Below the pieces are notes generated by a model. That model saw only the letters and a list, made by a program, of their open reading frames with translations. It did not search any database and had not been told where the DNA came from. This document shows positions 34,118-47,559 of a DNA stretch of 62,322 bases, in pieces. The position numbers were made by a program, and so were the translations under genes. Origin of the DNA: Theristus sp. LFF4_11 (lineage: Eukaryota; Nematoda; Chromadorea; Monhysterida; Xyalidae); contig JASANC010001289.1 in NCBI GenBank assembly GCA_030248135.1, positions 1 through 62,322 of the forward strand, written 5' to 3'. Numbering within the stretch: the stretch's first letter is position 1; every line of letters begins with the position of its first letter.

Positions 34118-36061
34118 TCTATAATACTAAAATAATACTTTGTCTGTCCGTCTGTCTGTCTGTCTGTCCGTCCAACTTTTTGCTATTTAAGGTAGCGAAA
34201 TCAAAATGTTGCTATCACTAACAATTTTTCTATGCGAATCATTTGCTCTGTTTTGGTTTTCAACAACGAGTCATCATGATTCTTTGTTCTGTCATCAACG
34301 TTCCGTCGTAATGGTCAGGTTGGTTGGTGGTGATGTAAAAAGATGAGATTATAATGTGCGGGAACGAATTGCTCTAACGAAGCCATTATCTCACAGAATG
34401 GACGGCACATCCGATTATGATCGATACCAAGAATTGGAAAAACGCGTCTCCGAATAAAAAGAATTTGCGACTTTGTAAAACCAACAGAAACGAATTCGGC
34501 TTTTGATTTTTTTTCGCACAAAAGTGGCTTTCCTGTGAACAATAATTGAATCCCATGTTTTTTTCCGAATCAAATACACGGGTAACATTGATGCGGAACA
34601 TTCGATCAAAGCAAAATGAAACAGATCCATGAAGATAGATTGAGAGAGAACTAAACAAACAGCAGTTTTTACAAGATTTTAACTCAGATTATGTGACTTT
34701 CAAAAAGCAAAATTGTGGTGTACACAAATTTGCAATTTTGCAACAGCAGAAACTGAAATCGTATTGTTTAAAAAAACATTTTTGTGCAAAAGCGGGCTTT
34801 CTATAAAAAACACAAATGAGATTGTGCAAATAAACGGGTATCGATTCCGGCCAGTTCTGTAAAATAAAAAATAAACGGGCCTCTTTTGGTCAAACTTAGC
34901 GATTTTGAAAAATGAAACTGTCAAACAATCAAGTCACGTTTGAACAATTTCCACTCCATGATGCATCATTATTAAAAGAGGTGCATGTGCAGTAGCGGTG
35001 GCCCCTGCCCTAACACAGGCAAGAAAAAATGCAAAAACTAAATTGATTATTTTCACCTTATCAAATAGGCTTGGCTTAGGATTAGGTTTAGGATTAGATA
35101 CCCACAACGACTCATTGCAAGCAACCTCTGATCAGAAATCAAGAAAACCACTTTTAAGAATGTATACAAATCATTTCAGTCAACCAGAAAAAAATCTGAA
35201 AAAAACTAAGCAAACAGTAGTTTTTACAAGATTTTAACTAAAATTCTGACTTTCAAAAAGTAAAATTGTGAAAACAAATTTGCAATTTTGAAACAGCAGA
35301 AACTGGAATCATATTGTTTAAAAACATTTTTGTGCAAAAAGCGGGCTTACTATGAAAAACACAAATGGGATGGGACTGTGCAAATAAACGGGTATCGATT
35401 CCGGCCAGTTGTGGTGCACACAAATTTGCAATTTTGAAACAGCAGAAACTGAAATCGTATTGTTTAAAAAAACATTTTTGTGCAAAAGCGGGCTTTCTAT
35501 AAAAAACACAAATGAGATTGTGCAAATAAACGGGTATCGATTCCGGCCAGTTCTGTAAAATAAAAAATAAACGGGCCTCTTTTGGTCAAACTTAGCGATT
35601 TTGAAAAATGAAATTGTCAAACAATCAAGTCACGTTTGAACAATTTCCAGTCCATGATGCATCATTATTAAAAGAGGTGCATGTGCAGTAGCGGTGGCCC
35701 CTGCCCTAACACAGGCAAGAAAAAATGCAAAAACTAAATTGATTATTTTCACCTTATCAAATAGGCTTGGCTTAGGATTAGGTTTAGGATTAGATACCCA
35801 CAACGACTCATCGCAAGGGTACTTGGTCAACTTTGCCACTAGAAAGGGGCCGCATCTTTGCCACTGGTATATAACTGCTAATAATCGCAGCTTTGCCACT
35901 ACAGGGTGTTGAAATTTACAGCACTGAAACAAATTGTTTGTAAGAAGAAATGAAATGTCGAATTGGTAAATAGAAATAAGACGAAGGTCCCACTCCCACC
36001 TTGCTGTTAACAAAATCGCAAACATTTCTTACCCGGGCCGTAGGCACGGGTCAACTGCTAG
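34118..36061 (+). mobile_element. Non-autonomous Helitron-like element, copy 1
   Basis: The left end reads TCTATAATACTAAAATAATA and CTTTGTCTGTCC. The right end is ACCCGGGCCGTAGGCACGGG followed by TCAACTGCTAG, that is, a GC-rich hairpin shortly before CTAG, then T: the Helitron end signature. It has no helicase gene. Inside, 34716-35121 and 35411-35817 are a nearly identical direct duplication of about 406 bp. Confidence 0.8.
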
Positions 36062-37328
36062 TACTAAAAAAATACTTTGTCTGTCCGTCTGTCTGTCTGT
36101 CCGTCCAACTTTTTGCTATTTAAGGTAGCGAAATCAAACTGGTGCTATCACTTTTTAACAATTTTTCTATGCGAATCACTTTCTCTCTTTTGGTGTTCAA
36201 CAACGAGTCATCATGATTCATTCAGTTCTGTCATCAACGTTCCGTCGCAATGGTCAGCTTGGTTGGTGGTGATGTAAAAAGATGAGATTATAATGTGCGG
36301 GAACGAATTGCTCCAAAGAAGTCAATATCTCACAGAATGGACGGCACATCCGATTATGATCGATAGCAAAAACTGGAAAACGGGTTTCCCAATAAAATGA
36401 ATTTACGACTTTGAAAAACCAACATAAACAAAATTGACTTTTGAATTTTTTCACACAAAAGTGGTTTTCCTGTGAATAATAATTGAATTCCTTTTTTCTG
36501 AACCAAATACACGGCTTACGTTGATGCGGAACATTCGATCAAAGCAAAATGAAACAGTTCATGAAGATCGATTGTGAGAGCACTAAACAAACAGCAGTTT
36601 TTACAAGATTTTAACTAAAAATCTGTGACTTTCAAAAAGCAAAATTGTGAACCCAAATTTGCAATCTTGAAACAGCAGAAACTGAAATGTTGTTTAAAAA
36701 ACATTTTTGTGCAAAAGCGGGCTTACTATAAAAATACAAATGGGATTGCGCAAATAAACGGGTATCGATTCCGGCCAGTTCTGTAAAATAAACGGGCCTG
36801 TGGGTCAAACTTAGGGACTTTGAAAAATGAAATTGTCAAACAATCAAGTCACGTTTGAACAATTTCAGTCAACCAGAAAAAATCTAACGGGAACGACTTG
36901 CCTTTAACAGAGTTCAACTTAACTAACCGAGAACAAACGGGAGCAGCAAATCTAATTTGTTTAGAAAAAAGTTCTCAACGATTGCAAAATCAGCGAAACA
37001 GCTGTAAAAGAATCATTTTTGACATTGACTGACACTAATTGACTGACACCAAATCGAAAAGCTTGAAAACAAACATTTGAAACGTTTGAAAAGCCCTTTC
37101 AACAATTGAGCGGGTTCTCGAGATAAAAATAAAAACAGCATACTTGCTCCAAAAAATAAACGATATCAAGGAATTTAAACGCATGAAAGCTTTGGTTGAA
37201 AAATCAACACGTTTGCAGTTCCAGGAAAACAGAATCAAATAAATGTCGATAAATCCGCGGGTGCACCTTGCTGTTAACAAAATCGCAAACATCTCTTACC
37301 CGGGCCGTAGGCACGGGTCAACTGCTAG
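36062..37328 (+). mobile_element. Non-autonomous Helitron-like element, copy 2 (head-to-tail)
   Basis: It begins TACTAAAAAAATACTTTGTC immediately after the CTAG of copy 1 and ends with the same hairpin and TCAACTGCTAG (37328). Much of it is a diverged, shorter version of copy 1 (GTCTGTCCGTCCAACTTTTT, AGTCACGTTTGAACAATTTC). The pair is a head-to-tail tandem. Confidence 0.78.
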
Positions 37329-38634
37329 TGTTTTCACTAAGCTTTGGTACACTTGAAACTACAAGTTTCAACTTTTGTTTTTTTAGACGATTGACTAAAG
37401 TGCTCCAGTGCAGTTTTTTTTGAAAATCGGTTGAGTTAAAATGAAATAAAACTTCAAAAAATTCAAATAAAATTCGACACAATATGTCACGCGAGTGTAT
37501 GTTTTTTAACAAACAACCTCTCGAGTGCCGAAAAATATTCCAGAAAAATATATTGCACCGTTTTGATGTCATTTTGCTGTTGAGCTACACCGGCTGTGTG
37601 CTCCACACTGAAAATGATCGTTTTGATGTAAAAACTGCTGCAATCCATATTATACAGTGCTGTGGGTGGCTTTATAACGTGATTTTTTTTTGAGATTTCG
37701 CTGGGTGACAGAACGTTTACTGCTTTTGTTTGCGCACAATTTTGCTGGTTATTCGCCAGAATAAAACATTTTGTACATACATACGCATAAAAGCCCGATA
37801 TTTGTTTGCACTCTTGTTGCAATGGTGGTTATTCCATTTGCATGCGCAACAATGTTTTGGCATGCATTTATAGTTTTCTTCTCGTTTGGAATTTTTCATT
37901 AAAAATATTCAGCGTCTTTGGCAAATTATTCACCAAGTTTAAAAGTTAGAAACGATTCGTAAAAAAGTTTCAAGTTTTTTTCCGAGAACTTTTGTGTTGG
38001 TGTAAAAAACATAAATTTCAGTCTTGCGCTCGACCGCTTACACTTGTTCAAACTGGTTTTATTTTTTTGTGGAAACCCTTTGCACTCAACGTTATTCAAT
38101 TATCAACCCTGTCAACTCAATGGCTAAAATTACGCGTTTTGCAATCTTTGCATTGTAAGGTTTTCATAAAAAAACTACCCCAGCATAGACTCCTTTTTGC
38201 TTACACAGTGAAACTGACAGCAACAGCAACCACATTTTCATATTTTTTTAGATTTTAGCGTTTTGGTAAAGCAAATATTTTTTTAGCGGAATGGGAGCTT
38301 AGCAACATGCTCAGTCATCATGCATAGCAACAAAACATACAGCGCCATTCCAATCTCACTCGATTGGCAATCATGAATGCTAAGAATTATTATGAGCAGC
38401 GGGACGATGGTCCCGTTGTACGGATGCATTTTTATAAATCCACGTTTTTTGCCGAGTCTGCTCTAATAGCAATCTTGTTGACAGTTTTCCGACAGATACC
38501 TATGTGCGGATTGAGTTCCGGTTTATGTGGGAGTTTTTATTATTCGCACTTAGAATTGGCCCGTGAAATCGTTTTTAGGTCTGCCTTTTTCGCACATATT
38601 ATTTTGCGACTGGAATCGAACGTCCAGAAAGTAA
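37329..38634. other. Intergenic region between the DOMON paralogues
   Basis: AT-rich, with no supportable exon. The last part must contain the promoter and 5' leader of the DOMON-b561 gene at 38635. No TATA box or other core element stands out. Confidence 0.4.
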
Positions 38635-41600
38635 ATGGCAACAAAGGCGATTCACATTTGCGGAGTTGTTGTTGTTATTGGATGTTTGCAGGTTAGTGGT
38701 TTAGGGTGAACTCTAAGCGTTTACGCAACCTAGTATCTCTGATTAAAACAGTCCATTTGGATAGTACATTTGTATATACAGTACAACCAGCTGATTGGTC
38801 GGCTGCACACACGCGCAGCTGATTGGTGTGTGATAGGCATATTGCTGTGAAGGAGTAATTTCTGAGTGAACCCGGGTTCGCGCCTAGCAGTCAATGAGTG
38901 ACGAAAATCTCAGAGGCAGCCACTCACCAAGTGACTGCCGTAACAAATTGACGCCACACCATCTGTCACTAATTTTCTTGCAGCCGTCACTCAGCCAAAC
39001 GTTCACCAACCTCAGCACGGTGCAATGCGGCTCTTCGAAGGGTTGCTTTCTCAATCCGGGCCAATGTCAACCGCACAGCGACTGTGCGTCCGTGGTGACG
39101 TGGCAACGAAACGGCGACGGCAATGTGGAGTTTGAGTTGATGCGTAAACTGGAGGGCACCGGCGCGCAGTATGTCTCCGTTGGGCTGTCGAAGGATGAAC
39201 ACATGGTAAATGGTGGCTATTCTAAACTGAAATTATAGCACGTGACACCATGAAAAGAACACCATAAAAGTCTACGATGTTGTGGATACATGCATTTCGT
39301 CCACCAACTTTCATAGTCTGAACATCTGTCAGATTTCGCTTTGTTTTTCCATCTACGTTTCCTGGAAATATATAAACAAAACTGAACTTGCTTTTTCAGG
39401 GCGATGACTCCGTGGTTCAGTGCATTTTCGACGGATCCACCGGAGCGACGGCAGCGCTGTCGTACAATCCGGGCAAATCGAATCAACAAGTCACAGCTGA
39501 TGAGGTAAACGAAACCTTAAACCTTTTTGATAAACTCGTACACGTAACGTACAGTATGGCCGAATCGATAAGGCTGTCTTGTATTCTCCATCAAGGCGTG
39601 TTCAGTCGCAGACTAGCAGTTTTCTTTTTCAAGACTGCCAAGATCATTCGAAATCGTGTGTGCAAGGGAGAAAGAATGAAAAGAATATCACGAAGAATCA
39701 ATTAGTGTTAAAATGAACTCCGTCGAATTTGACACACAATTCGGTTTCTGAACGCCTGTTTTCTTTCATTCAAATTTCGCACGGTCCTTGCACCCTGAAG
39801 AAAGCCGCCATATTTACTAGGCCATTACGTACAGTATGAACACGCTTCGTGAAATGTACTGTCCGAAACTTTTTTCTTTCCCCAACAATCACACGTCGTT
39901 TTGTTTCAGAACTCAGTTCAACTGCTCGGCTACGGAGTGGCGGACGGTCGATTTTACTGCCGCGTTCGCCGGATCATCCGACCGCCGCAGGGCATCGATT
40001 CGTCGCAAGTATTCCCACTCGATCAAGCTCTTCATCTGATGCTTGTTGTTGGTGCTGCCGATGGAACAAGTGCGTCACGTGGTTTTTGTTCATCGAAAAA
40101 CGTTGCTTTCGCTGTTTTACCATTCATCAACTTTTTGCTTTTTATGTGCGTGAAACTGCAAAAAAGATCAGCAGCCAGTTTCTGCATTTGAATTCGGAAT
40201 GCAGAGACTGGCGCTGCGTGCAACCAGCGAGCGCAGTCTGAAAGCAGCAAATAAGCTGTCTGCCTACGGTCGATTTTTACAGTTCATTTGTATCTGGCTC
40301 AATCACACACCGTTTTGTTAGATCAACAAGCAACATACCCTCGGGTGGTATTTCCATCTTGGTTTACTTCAATTGATGACAATATACTCACAATCCGAAT
40401 TTTCAATATTTTTCCATTTATTTCAATTTTTTTCCATATATTCCCAACTTCAAATTTGCCAGGACTGCAAATGCATTCACTGGTGCCTGGTGCGCTGTTT
40501 CCGAAAGTGACCACAGAAACCGTCAATGTTGCCGACGCAAAGTACAGCGGTCAAGTCGGCAGCTCCGACGAGGCGGAGGCACTGGAGCACTGTCTGAAGC
40601 AGACGCACGGTCAGTCAGTGGACGTCCGCTTCAAATTTGAGAAAATTAAAGAAATACACGTACGTCTGAGAACAACTTAATCAACGGTTCCCATTTTTTT
40701 ATGATTTTGTTCACCTAAAAAAACGTTCATGTTAATAAATTGTTAGTTTCTGGTTTTTTGTTTTATCATGCGGATGCGCGAGCGAGCGCCAGCGAGCGGA
40801 CAGCGCATCACGCATAATATGAGCCGTTATCCCCTCGCGCGCGTTTTTCAAACTTTCTCGCTGCCCTGCAGCGAGCATAGTATAAGCCACAAACTTGGTT
40901 CTGTGCACACGAAACGAACACCCAAAGTTGTGCTTGGAGCCGCGAAAAAATTTTCATCGGACGATTTTTCATACGCTCTAGACACGAAAAACCTATTCTG
41001 AAAATCGTGTTACTTATTTCCCTTTGTATTTTTTTTTCTGGTATGTAATCAACATGTGTGCGCCCTTTAAACTTTTACCTGCGACACTTTCACAGTCGAA
41101 CAAAAATGTTTCCTGGGGTAATTCCATCCGGAGATTTTGAAAATTGGGTTAATTTTTTACCCAGACCCTGTTTTTGGGTAAAAATTGGGCATTTTTAAAA
41201 GTTCGCAGGGTTTTCACTTGGTTTTAAGTGTGCGCCCTTTCAATTTGTTACCTGCGACACTTTCACAGTCGAACAAAAATGTTTCCTGGGGTAATTCCAA
41301 CCGGAGATTTTGAAAATTGGGTTAATTTTTTACCCAGACCCTGTTCTTGGGTAAAAATTGGGCATTTTTAAAAGTTCGCAGGGTTTTCACCTGGTTTTAA
41401 GTGTGCGCCCTTTCAATTTTTACCTGCGACACTTTCACAGTCGAACAAAAATGTTTCCTGGGGTAATTTTTTCCGTAGATTGTGAATTTTTTTGCCCGGC
41501 CATTTTTTTCTTCAAAATTGTGCATTTTTTACAGTTCGTAGCATTTCGACTGGGTATCAGCTTTTCACTCTTACAAATTTTGTCTGAGCTACGAAAAATA

Positions 41601-44142
41601 TTAGGAAAAAGGTCTAGTCCGTAGGAATTCAATGCGCTGATCACGGATTTTGGGTTAGTTTTTGTACGTGAGCTACTTTAGATGCTGAATCGTGACGATT
41701 TCGGGCGAATCGGCCGTGGAAATTGGCGAAATCGGTCTAGAAACGAAAAACAAGAAAAGGGTGTTTTCCAGGGTAATTCAATGCGCTGATCACGGATTTT
41801 GGGTTAGTTTTTGTACGTGAGCAACTTTAGATGCTGAATCGTGACGATTTCGGGCGAATCGGCCGTGGAAATTGGCGAAATCGGTCTAGAAACGAAAAAC
41901 AAGAAAATGGTGTTTTCCAGGGTAATTCAATGCGCTGATCACGGATTTTGGGTTAGTTTTCTTACGTGAGCAACTTTAGATGCTGAATCGTGACGGTTTC
42001 GGGCGAATCGGCCGTGGAAATTGGCGAAATAGGTCTAGAAACGAAAAACAAGAAAATGGTGTTTTCCAGGGTAATTCAATGCGCTGATCACGGATTTTGG
42101 GTTAGTTTTCTTACGTGAGCAACTTCAGATGCTGAATCGTGACGATTTCGGGCGAATCGGCCGTGGAAATTGGCGAAATCGGTCTAGAAACGAAAAACAA
42201 GAAAAGGGTGCTTTCCAGGGCAATTCAATGCGCTGATCACGGATTTTGGGTTAGTTTTCTTACGTGAGCAACTTTAGATGCTGAATCGTTACGATTTCGG
42301 GCGAATCGGCCGTGTAAATTGGCGAAATCGGTCTAGAAACGAAAAACAAGAAAATGGTGTTTTCCAGGGTAATTCAATGCGCTGATCACGGATTTTGGGT
42401 TAGCTTTTTATGTGAGCAACTTTAGATGCTGAATCGTGACGATTTCGGGCGAATCGGCCGCGGTAATTGGCGAAATCGGTCCAGAAACGAAAAACAAAAA
42501 AACGGTGTTTTCCATGGTAATTCAATCCAATGCGCTGATCACGGATTTTGGGTTAGTTTTTTTACGTGAGCAACTTCAGATGCTTAATCGTGACGATTTC
42601 GGGCGAATCGACCGCGGAAATTGGCGAAATCGGTCTGGAAACGAAAAACAAGAAAAGGGTGTTTTTCAGGGTAATGCAATGCGCTGATCACGGATTTTGG
42701 GTTAGTTTTCTTACGTGAGCAACTTTAGATGTTGAATCGTGACGATTTCGAGCGAATCGGTCGTTGAAATTGGCGAAATCGTTCTAGAAACGAAAAACAA
42801 GAAAATGGTGTTTTTCAGGGTAATTCAATGCGCTGATCACGGATTTTGGGTTAGCTTTTTATGTGAGCAACTTTAGATGCTGAATCGTGACGATTTCGGG
42901 CGAATCGGCCGCGGTAATTGGCGAAATCGGTCCAGAAACGAAAAACAAAAAAACGGTGTTTTCCATGGTAATTCAATCCAATGCGCTGATCACGGATTCT
43001 GGGTTAGTTTTCTTATGTGAGCAATTCTAGGTACTGAATCGTGACGATTTCGGGCGAATCGGCCGTGGAAATTGGCGAAATCGGTCCAAAAATGAAAAAC
43101 AAGAAAACTGTGTTTTCCAGGGTAATTCAATGCGCTGATAACATATTTTGGGTTAGTTTTCTTATGTGAGCAACTTTAGATACCGAATCGTGACGATTTC
43201 GGGCGAATCGGCCGTGGAATGTAGTGAAACCGTCCAGAAATGAAAAACAAGAAAACTGTGTTTTCCAGGGTAATTCAATGCGCCGATCACGGCTTTTGGG
43301 TCAGTTTTCTTATGTGAGCAATTCTAGGTACTGAATCGTGACGATTTTGGGCGAATCGGCCGTAAAAATAGCATAGGCGAAATTGGCCTAAAAAACGAAA
43401 AATGAAAAACCTGAGTTGTCCGGGGTTTAGAAGAATGTGTGACCAACGTAATGTCATTTTGGTCCGACCTTCGGGGCTTATGTAAAAGTCAGAATATTAT
43501 CTAAAAATGCGGGAGACGCATATAAAAGGAGGAATATGGCCTTGTGTAAGCAGTGGAAGACTTGGCTCGACAACGCTTTTCAAGTCTCTGATGTGGTACA
43601 CACGGATACAAGTACATAAGAGTCATATTTTTGCGCCGTTTATTCTTTATTTCGGTTGCAAGTGGCAACCCTCGTACATTGTAGACAAATGAAACTTTCA
43701 CATTCGCTTTTTTTCTAGCATTTAGCGACCACTAAACCACTAAAATAACGATCAGACTTTAGATCGCTGACACTGGTTTGCACAAAGTGTATCGCAGAGG
43801 CGTTGGGGAACGCAAGGTTTCCTTCTGTGGCAATGACTCACCGGTTTATCCTGTCACAAGAGTTTGGTAAAAAGGGTGAAAATCAACGGAAGACAACACT
43901 TTTTGCACTGGTGCTGCTGTATGCACAGCGGTGCGTACGTTAGCAACAACAACAATTGTCACCCTCGTGGCCTGGTGGTAGTGCGTTAGACTACAGTCTG
44001 TGCGCTCGGGGGATCGAGCCCCGCCGAGGGGTATGTAGGCACTTAATGACAGAGAAAACTCGATGGGCGCCCTACTCAATGGCGTTCTGTACGCTTCTCT
44101 GGGTTAGCCCTGGCTAAAAAACATCGCCTAAAAATCCCAACA

Positions 44143-44178
<36 letters not shown>

Positions 44179-47100
44179 CGATAAAGCTACATGCAGCAAT
44201 ATTTTGCAATTTCTGATGCTTCTGTTTTTGCACAGAATTTACAGAGTTTCGCACATGGTGTGATTTTAGACAAAACTGAAGAGGACAATTGAAAAATAAC
44301 TTCAAAGTTTTTACGCTTTTCAGCAAGCTTTTAAACAACAAACGCGGCGCAAAAATATAACTCTTATGTACTTGTATCCGTGTGTACCACATCAGAGACT
44401 TGAAAAGCGTTGTCGAGCCAAGTCTTCCACTGCTTACACAAGGCCATATTCCTCCTTTTATATGCGTCTCCCGCATTTTTAGATAATAAACTTTTTGCTC
44501 ACTTTTTTGCGAAAGAACCCAACGGTGTTTTACCATCTTGCCAGGCATTCTGATGCTGATTGCGTGGTGGCTGTTTCCAACGATCGCCATTCTGCTCGCG
44601 CGTCACTTCAAACCGTGCTGGCCGTCGAAGAAACTGCTGGACACGCCGCTCTGGTTTCAGGTAACCCAAGGCGCAAATGAAATGATGTTTTACCCTTCGG
44701 AGTTATGCTCTAAATGAGTGTTTGCATGCTCTAAATCATCACATTTCATAGACCCAGTTTTCTTGTGTACGTATGTGTCTTCCATTTCAGTTCCACCGCG
44801 GTTTCAATTTGACGGCGGTTGTTCTGTCGATAGCAGGCGCTGTCTGCATCGTTATTGCCGAGGGCATTGAAATTGGCCATCCACACACCATCTCAGGTTG
44901 GTCGAATGGGAAAGCGATGCAGTCAGTGTGCAACCAACCATTTTGAAAGAGTTCATACGTATGTGAGTTCAAACAGCATCGTGTAGCAATAGGAAAAGTC
45001 GGCGGTTTCGCCAGGTAGACGCGTACCGCGGTTTTTTTTCTACTTGGTCTGTCAGTTCGACAAAGTTTTTTATTCATAAATAATCAAAAAAAACACGATG
45101 GCCAGCGAATCGTGCGCCCGTAAGAGGCGTTCATGAAGAAGTATTCAGCGACGCGTAGCTCTGTTAAGACGTATAGCTACGCGGTCACTAAATACTGCTT
45201 CAGGAATGCCGCTGTATTCTGATATTAAATTGTATTCCTCAGGTTTGGTGTGCCTGCTCTGTGGCTGGTTGCAACCCCTAAACGCTCTCTGCCGCTGTCA
45301 CCCCGGCACTCCAAAACGGCCCATCTTCAACTGCGTCCATTCGTTCGGCGGCTTGGTAGCCGTCCTGGCTGCTGGTAAAGTTTTTGTTTATTCAAATTTG
45401 AATGTGTCCGACACGCTGATTTTTTTAAGCAGATGTTCCACAGTTTTCTCTGCTGTTCAATTTCTACAGCTGTCCTTGCAGACGTGACCATAATCTTGGC
45501 GACTGACTTTCGTTCGCTTGGCCTGCACGCGAACAACAACGGCTATACGCCGCTGATATTGATGATTGTGCTGCTCGTGACGCAGGTGAGAGATTTGTAG
45601 TGTAGTTGCTTGTTTCATTATTGTGCATTTTAACCTGACGGAGTTTGAAGCGCAAAAACAACAGTCTAATACGCTACCACCTAAGCCACCACCTAAGCCA
45701 TATCTAGATTACTAGCAAATTGACCCGTGCCTACGGCACGGTCAGCTATTAAATACAACTATTATTTTTGAGTTGGTTTTCCCTTTTGACCTTGCCCACG
45801 ACGCGGACTCAAAATGCATTGCATTTTATTTTGAGCTGCTTTAACCGACTGTTGTTGATTTACCATAGAAATGATCGCTCACTTTTAAAGCAAACGTATC
45901 CGTCGATGCTTCTACTTTTTTGAAAATCACAGCATTTTTTGTTGTTTAAGCCGTGTTTTTTGTGAAGCAACATGCTTTTGCTGATTTTATTGCTGTCGAT
46001 TCAATCGTAACCTGATTTACTCACCATAACACTGATTACTGTGTGGTTTGGTTTTCGCTGTTTCAGCATCAATCAAAGCGACACATAAGAAATAACAGAT
46101 ATCTAACAATCATAACTGCACTGCCATTCAAAATATAAAAAACAATCTTTTTTAATCAGCAACAAACAACTGCCATTCCCTATTAAAATATCAAAGTATT
46201 AGCTTTTCAATGTCGCTTATTTGTCCTTTCATTCTTCGCTAATCAGTTGCATTCCACTGTCCTTCCCGTTTAAAGTATCAAAAAAAAACAATCTCCTTTG
46301 ATGAGCAACAATTAACAGCCATTCACGCTCAAAGTTTCAAAAATAAATCTTGTTTGGTTAGCTTTTCAATGTCGTCACATGTTGTTCAATCGCCATTCCT
46401 GTTCAAAAAATTTTGAAAAACAATGTCGTTTGATTAGCAACAATTAACTGATACCGGTTTAAGTTTTTGTTTCAGTTTAAATTACAGGTTTAAGAAAAAC
46501 AATCTGCTTCAGTCAGCTGTCATTTCTGAATAGGCAACGCTTTTCTAAATACCCATTGGAAAACGCCCGCTTTTGACTTGGTAAAGGTTTTTACCCGCTT
46601 ACCCTAACCTAAGCCAGGCCTTTTAGAGTGTAAATGTCAAAAAGGCAACACTTCTGAACAATTGTTGCAAAACGCCAACTTTCGTTTTGATAAGTTGCTT
46701 CTTTTTCCCGCTTACTCTAACCTAAGCTAAGCCTTTTAAAGTTTAAATGACAAAAAATGCAAAACTTTTTTAAATATTCGCTGCAAAACGGCCACTTTTG
46801 TGTGGTATGTTTACTACTCTTACCTTTAACCCTAACCTTAGCCAAGGATTTTTGATAGAATGGAAATGACAAAACAGCAACATTTTACTGAATACCCGTA
46901 GCAAAGCTCCCGCTTTTGTTTCAAATGTTTACTTTTTTCCCCGCTTACCCTAAACAAAGCCAATTCTTTTTGATCGAGTTCAACAAAAAGCAACACGTTT
47001 CTGAGTGTCCATTGTGTAAAACGGTCGTTTTTGTCTTCCTATGTAGCTTTTCTATCGTAAGTGACGCATTTTCTGTGATAAAAAAACAAATGAAAAAAGC

Positions 47101-47516
47101 AACGATTTTCTACATTTTACTGAGTACCCGTAGCAAAGCTCCCGCTTTTGTTTCGAATGTTTACTTCTTTTCCCCGCTTACCCTAACCTAAGCCAGTTCT
47201 TTTTGATCGAGTGCAACAAAAAAACTCGTTTTTTGTAAAAAACACTCCATCGTCTACAATGGAGTCCTTGCAATTATTACGATTGTCTCGCTTGTTGGTT
47301 GTCGCTCTTGAGCAAAAGGCATCATGATGACTAAAGCCATGCGGAATGACGACTTAAACTTGTATTTGCATTGTCATCATTAGAAAATGGAGTATGAGTA
47401 TTCAGCTGATGATGACTTAAATAGCAAAATTGGCTCAAATTTGTAAATTTTAATAGCCAATCAACGTAGCGGAACGGACCTGACTTACTTACATACACAG
47501 TTACTATCTTAGTATT

Positions 47517-47559
<43 letters not shown>

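Noticed and set aside
35060..35100. Interstitial telomere array (TTAGG-like)
   Set aside because: Only three or four degenerate units, and they recur as part of the Helitron sequence, so there is no independent telomere block.
34118..36061. Autonomous Helitron or other transposase gene
   Set aside because: All open frames in the element are short and AT-rich, and several are duplicated copies of each other. No Rep or helicase motif is visible.
41629..43425. CRISPR-like array
   Set aside because: The repeats are contiguous 149-bp monomers without spacers, in an animal intron. This is a satellite.
43960..44030. Functional tRNA gene at the SINE head
   Set aside because: Five copies all carry the same unrelated body and tail, and the acceptor stem does not close. 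These are SINEs.
44114..44590. 158-residue minus-strand frame with a poly-Val run
   Set aside because: It is translated from the SINE (CAA)n tail and the inverted-repeat arm, not a gene.
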